DNA of 64,000 nt from Artocarpus heterophyllus (taxonomy: Eukaryota; Streptophyta; Magnoliopsida; Rosales; Moraceae): NCBI GenBank assembly GCA_025403435.1, contig CM046333.1, forward strand, positions 12,549,770 to 12,613,769, given 5' to 3'. The notes under the pieces were generated by a model, which worked only from the letters and a program-made list of their open reading frames with translations, did no database searches and was not told the DNA's origin. This document shows positions 59,563 to 64,000 of the stretch, one piece after another (position 1 is the stretch's first letter; each line of letters starts with the position of its first letter). Position numbers and translations under genes: made by a program.

Positions 59563-62500
59563 TTAAGTTTCTCGGAGTATTGTCTGAGGAGTCCACTTAA
59601 GATGCACATTGAGCCTTCCAGATTTTGCACCATCTAATGGAAAACTGTCCTGAAATTCCCCTTCCAACAGTGCCCTTGTAAGCGTCATGATGACTCTTCC
59701 TATTTTATCCTGAGATTTCCATTATTTACATTCTAAAAAATCGGTACATTTGAAAAATAAACTAACAAGTGCAATTTGGAATATAAATGGTGTTTTTGAA
59801 AGCTAATTTCATGAAATATTTACTTAATACTACTCATCATTTAACATCTATTTGAATTTCCAAAGGGTTTGGTTCACGATCCATTGACTGTCTTATTCGA
59901 AAGATGATTATTAGGTCTAATTAATTGGCTGGAATAAGCTAAACCACAACTTATAATTTGAATGTATGGTTCTTGATAATTATAAAAAAGAAGAATGCCA
60001 TAGATGTCAACATTTATCCCAATTGTTCAATATCATTTATCGTGACATGTAAGTTGTTATTCTTTTACTCGTAGTATTTAAAAAATTGTCATGTTATTTA
60101 ATACTGAAAGAATGCATTTATCAGTAAAAAAAATGACAACTTAGCGCCACGTGAGTTGCTATCACTCTTATCACACTGCAGATCAAGTTTGCAAAACAAA
60201 AGAAAGGCATTAATAAGCTAATAGAAGAACATCTTACCTTCCCAAAGGTGTCATGATCCCAAACTTCCAGAATTAACATTTCATGTAATGCATCCTCCAC
60301 TACAAAGTCAAATGTTTGGTTCCAAATTGGATTCAAGTTCTCATTCAAAACCTGAGGAAGCACAAAAGAATCAGATCTAGCATTGTTCCTACCGTCAATC
60401 ACTTCACTGGAGAAGTAACAAAGCCTACACGGTATCCCATTTCTTATTCAGAGATGAACTAAAAAATTATAGGATGTATTTTTTTTCAAAAGGGCAAGTT
60501 ATAGTTGTAATGATACATATAAATCTCACCCTAGTTTTGACTTTGGTTTCAGATTTCTTCATTATGAGGACAACAAAGGGGTCGGCTTTCCCCAAAAAGT
60601 CAACCGCTGGTAAGTCTTCAGCAGAGATCACTGTCACAGACAGTACCCCTCTCACAATGGCCTCCCTCTTCTTCTGTGTGGTGGCTTTATCAACACCAGA
60701 ACTTTCTGTGCCATGAGTTCCACTCTTGAGGATCTTCTCTAGAGTAGTCAACGAATAGTCCGGATCAAAAGGATTTACAAATTTATTCTCTGTGCCAAAG
60801 GGACAGTACAAAAGTTCCAATTGCACCTATAACATTATCATAGAGTCTGTTAGGATATAAAACCTTATATTTGCCCAAATCTTATCAATTTAAGCTTTTA
60901 GAAGAATTGGTAAAATAAAATAGTATCAGAGTAGGTGGTTTTGAATTCAAATTACTGTATTTTCATTAAAAGTATTCACATTCATTTACCATATTTGGAA
61001 AAGAGTGTCCATCATTTGTCAGCTTAAGCTTTCAGGAGAATTCATAAATGAATAAGAAATTGAGGAACACTCGAAAGGACATCCTTACCTGACCCCGGTA
61101 CTTTGTATCTCTCTGGACGTCCAAATCCTTGACCAGTTTCAACCAAACATCCTTCACTTTACCTGGCTGGAGTTTTTTAAGAGGCAGTAGAGCACAACCA
61201 ATGAGTTCAGAGGCTTGAACCCCTTCATCATCAAAAATTCTTATTGTCAAGTGCTGAGTAGATGCATCTTCAACTATGAACTCAAAGTGCTCATTCCATA
61301 TTGGATTCAGTTGGTTATTCTAACAATATGAATAAAGAATAAGATTTCGCAGAAGGGGGAAATGAAAAAAGAGAACAGAAATAGAAAATGTTGAACATTT
61401 CTTACAATAGTTTTGCTGGTTTTCGTTCTTTCGGGTAACGGACGTACGAATAACACAGCGAAAGGATCTGACTTCCCAACTATGTCTTTATTTAAAAGGT
61501 CCTTGGCTTGCACAAGCTTCACTTCTAATATACCGACAGGTTTCAACTCCAAATTACTACGACATTCATTGAAGAGATTATCATCAGCAAATCGATTTAT
61601 CATTACCATCATGAACGTCATGGCATCCCACTTTGATAATGTATAATAAGGGAAAATTACAAAAATTCCTCAGCGGACTTTGTCACTAGTATCAGCTTGC
61701 CCCTTAACTTTTCAAACGGGCCATATACACCCTTGAACTTGAGAAAAGTGGTAATGTTGGTCCTTCTGTTTGTTTTCGTCCAAAAAAAATGGACCAAAAA
61801 ACCTCATATGCAGTCATGTAACCAATGTTATTAACATTTGAAAAGTCAAGGGTAAGTTGTCGCTAATAACATAGTTTAGGAGCAAATTATGTATTTTGTT
61901 CCTATGTAATAACTGACTTATAGAGTGGCAATTATGCAACCACATAACAAAAATTAAAATACCTGTAGTCCCCAGGTAAAATGGGAACAATTTTGCGTGC
62001 TGGCCATGTTATGGAACCTTCTACTGCATCTCGTATTGTTTCCTGAACGAACAGTGTGACGGTATTATTGCAAGTGTGTTACATGCATGACTTGAGCATA
62101 ACTAAAAACAGTCAAAAAAAAAAAAAATGCAGGAGGCAAACTTTACACTGAAATGAAAGTGCAACAGAAGTATATCGGAAAGTTCTGTTCAAACCTCGAT
62201 GGCATCAGAAATTCCTGGGATTGTTGATATATCACCACCAACAATTTTAAGTGTAAAATCCAGCTTTTTCTGCAGAAAAAAGCATTTAAAGAGTTGATGT
62301 TTGGTCTATATAAAAGGTACTCAATTATGTATCTGTTTAAGGCCACATAAAAGTTCAGAGTTAGCCTCATTAAGATAATGATATTACCTTCTCTCTTAAG
62401 GAATAAGAAACAGCTCCAAAACAGGGGAATTCGCCAACAAGTGGCTTGAAGACTAACCTGAAAACCCCAGTGAATCCAATATTTTTCACCTAAAAAAACA

Positions 62501-63658
62501 AGGTAAAAGACCTTTCATTTAAAGGTTTTATTATAGGTATAAGAACCCAAAAAAAAGGTTTACATAAAATTTTTATAACTACTGGTGTGATTATGTTTAT
62601 CTTCTCAACCAAAGATTTACGACTTTTTGTTCCCACAAAGGTCCTGTGTAGGATTGGTCAAGACTATTTTCCACGAAAGCTTAGAAGTCGTTACCTAGAG
62701 ATCCAAGGAAACCAGAATTACCAGACCTGTTTCTGTGAAACCATCTTTGTACCTGTATAGGTAGTCCAACACCAAATCTGGTCTTAACATCGAGTACAAT
62801 ATTTGGATTACCATCCCATTGCATCTCCAACTCCATTGTAATCCCATCAGCTTCACCTTCGCTTTCAAGAATGGAAACTCCTAGAAAACATTGATTTCTT
62901 TTGTGAGTGCCATTATCAAAGCAGAACCAACAAAACCAATCGCATTAGTCTATCAACAAGTGTCGACTAGAACTAAGTTCTGTTGCATACCTTAGAAATC
63001 TTCCAATATTCACAAAAACCATAAACTTTAAGTCTATAGCGCATAACTATAACATCTATATTATTCAGATTACTAAAATATATACAACTTTTATGCTGAT
63101 ACAAGCCTCCGTCGATTGATTTCTAAAGCGAATTATGACAGATTGCCATTTGTTTTGGAATAGACTTTGTTAACTTCTTTTTTTTTTTTTGCTGGACTAA
63201 CCGCTAATATTGGAAAACTATCTTATTAACGAGAAAACGTACAATCACCAGTAATCAAAAATATAGGATGAGACATAATAATATGACAAGAACAACAACT
63301 ACCCACAAAAATATGGCTGACAATTTCACAAAAACAACAATTTATCTGTGGAAAAAAAAAAGAAAAAGAAAGAAAAAACTAACCCGTGAATTGGGGAGCC
63401 ACAGTACCAAGGGTCAACTTAGAGAACTTAAGTGAAGATAATATAACTGGTCTGTATTGTTCAAGTACCGGCTCCAGTTTGCTCCTTATTAGCGCCGATG
63501 CTGCCTATCCAAGAATAATCAAATAGAAAAAACCTTCGAACGTGCTACTTTATACTTGTTGCAATCCAACCTTTTCTAAACCAGAAAAATGAGTAACACA
63601 TTACCTCATTGACGTAGGGCCAAATTTTTTCAAGATGGTGATTCAACCAATTTAACTG
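59563..63658 (-). CDS. Plant synaptotagmin (SMP + two C2 domains), 3' part; 5' end beyond the window
   Basis: Exons read right to left. About 63658-63605 encodes LNWLNHHLEKIWPYVNE, and about 63505-63384 encodes SALIRSKLEPVLEQYRPVIL. The rest of the SMP lipid-transfer domain follows (MEMQWDGNPNIVLDVKTRFG, DFTLKIVGGDISTIPGISDA, ITWPARKIVPILPGDY). C2A covers NLELKPVGILEVKLVQAKDL, KDIVGKSDPFAVLFVRPLPE, NQLNPIWNEHFEFIVEDAST and RIFDDEGVQASELIG. C2B covers VRGVLSVTVISAEDLPAVDF, GKADPFVVLIMKKSETKVKT, NENLNPIWNQTFDFVVEDAL and EVWDHDTFGKDKIGRVIMTL. It ends LNVHLKWTPQTILRET; the stop is at 59563. Several Ca-site aspartates are visible. It most resembles SYT4/SYT5, which tether ER to plasma membrane. 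The membrane anchor exons are outside the window. Some borders are approximate. Confidence 0.92.
61649..61905. mobile_element. Intronic MITE in the synaptotagmin gene
   Basis: Imperfect inverted ends: left GGGAAAATTACAAAAATTCC with CCCTTAACTTTTCAAACGGG, right AACATTTGAAAAGTCAAGGG with GCAAATTATGTATTTTGTTC. It is about 256 bp, inside the intron between the SMP and C2A exons. The shape is MULE-like. It carries no gene and does not disturb the exons. Confidence 0.6.
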
Positions 63659-64000
63659 CAGTTATGATTCAAACATTATTATCAGTGTTAGTGTTGGCGA
63701 CCAATTCTCCCAAAGGCTTAAGTTGGTAGATAATAATGTACAATTCTCATGTAGACAACAAGAAGGAGAATAAAAATAAAACCAGAAGGCAATACAATTC
63801 CGAACTAAGGTCGTTTTTGAAGCGGAGACCACTTGCTTTGATAACATGTTAGCCCTGGGCGGAGCCACATAAGGATGAAGGTGGGCGGCGGCGCTTAAAA
63901 TTACATTATACTCTCTTAAAATTGTTTTTTGCTCTTCATCTCATTAGTTCAGTCATACCGCTGTGCCCTTACTAATTTTTGTGACTCCGCTCCTGTTAGC
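63659..64000. other. Intron of the synaptotagmin gene, with a possible repeat
   Basis: The sequence GGGCGGAGCCAC (about 63858) and GTGACTCCGCTCCTG (about 63981) are near-inverted. They may be parts of a repeat element in the intron, cut by the window edge. No exon was recognised here. Confidence 0.4.

Overview
The window is nuclear DNA from a flowering plant, most likely a eudicot. It has split genes with GT-AG introns, AT-rich intergenic DNA, many MITE-like elements, and a nested Ty3/gypsy-type LTR cluster. Every recognisable protein belongs to a plant family. The species cannot be told from the sequence alone. Exons were joined by hand from splice sites and family similarity; no search was run.

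Left part (1-11.7 kb): a GTCGTT-rich repeat block and two MITE copies (1-1.75 kb), a long foldback element (about 1.89-2.69 kb), a three-exon gene for a very acidic nuclear-type protein (2.95-4.11 kb, +), and a nine-exon GH79 heparanase-like glucuronidase gene (4.70-7.81 kb, -). About 4 kb of gene-poor DNA follows.

Middle (11.8-41.4 kb): a tandem family of three TPD1-like small secreted cysteine-rich proteins on + (the first a pseudogene, the other two intact). Then come an organellar-type cysteinyl-tRNA synthetase (23.2-26.5 kb, +) and three genes on -: a GT31 hydroxyproline O-galactosyltransferase (HPGT), the ER membrane complex subunit EMC7, and an EamA/SLC35F-like transporter. From memory, Arabidopsis chromosome 4 has TPD1-like, HPGT2, EMC7-like and EamA genes in the same neighbourhood (At4g32090-At4g32140). 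If so, this block is old conserved microsynteny into which CysRS and repeats are interleaved.

Right part (41.4-64 kb): a MITE-rich stretch, and a TIR element with a GC-rich core. Next is an LTR retroelement whose internal region is only 197 bp (46.81-55.36 kb). Its 3' LTR is split by a 4.77-kb solo-LTR-like insertion. An intronless ARM-repeat-type gene (55.76-56.92 kb, -), a retroposed sequence with a T-tract and target-site duplication (57.6-58.6 kb), and the 3' part of a plant synaptotagmin gene (SMP plus two C2 domains, -) running off the right edge complete the window.

Several genes act in the secretory and cell-wall system: EMC7 inserts membrane proteins at the ER, HPGT starts arabinogalactan glycans in the Golgi, GH79 trims glucuronic acid from such glycans, synaptotagmin tethers ER to plasma membrane, and TPD1-like proteins are secreted. 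Nothing suggests they are co-regulated. I saw no CRISPR array, bacterial operon or tRNA gene. The most unusual structures are the LTR element with almost no internal domain and its nested insertion, the long foldback, and the TPD1-like cluster with a decayed member.
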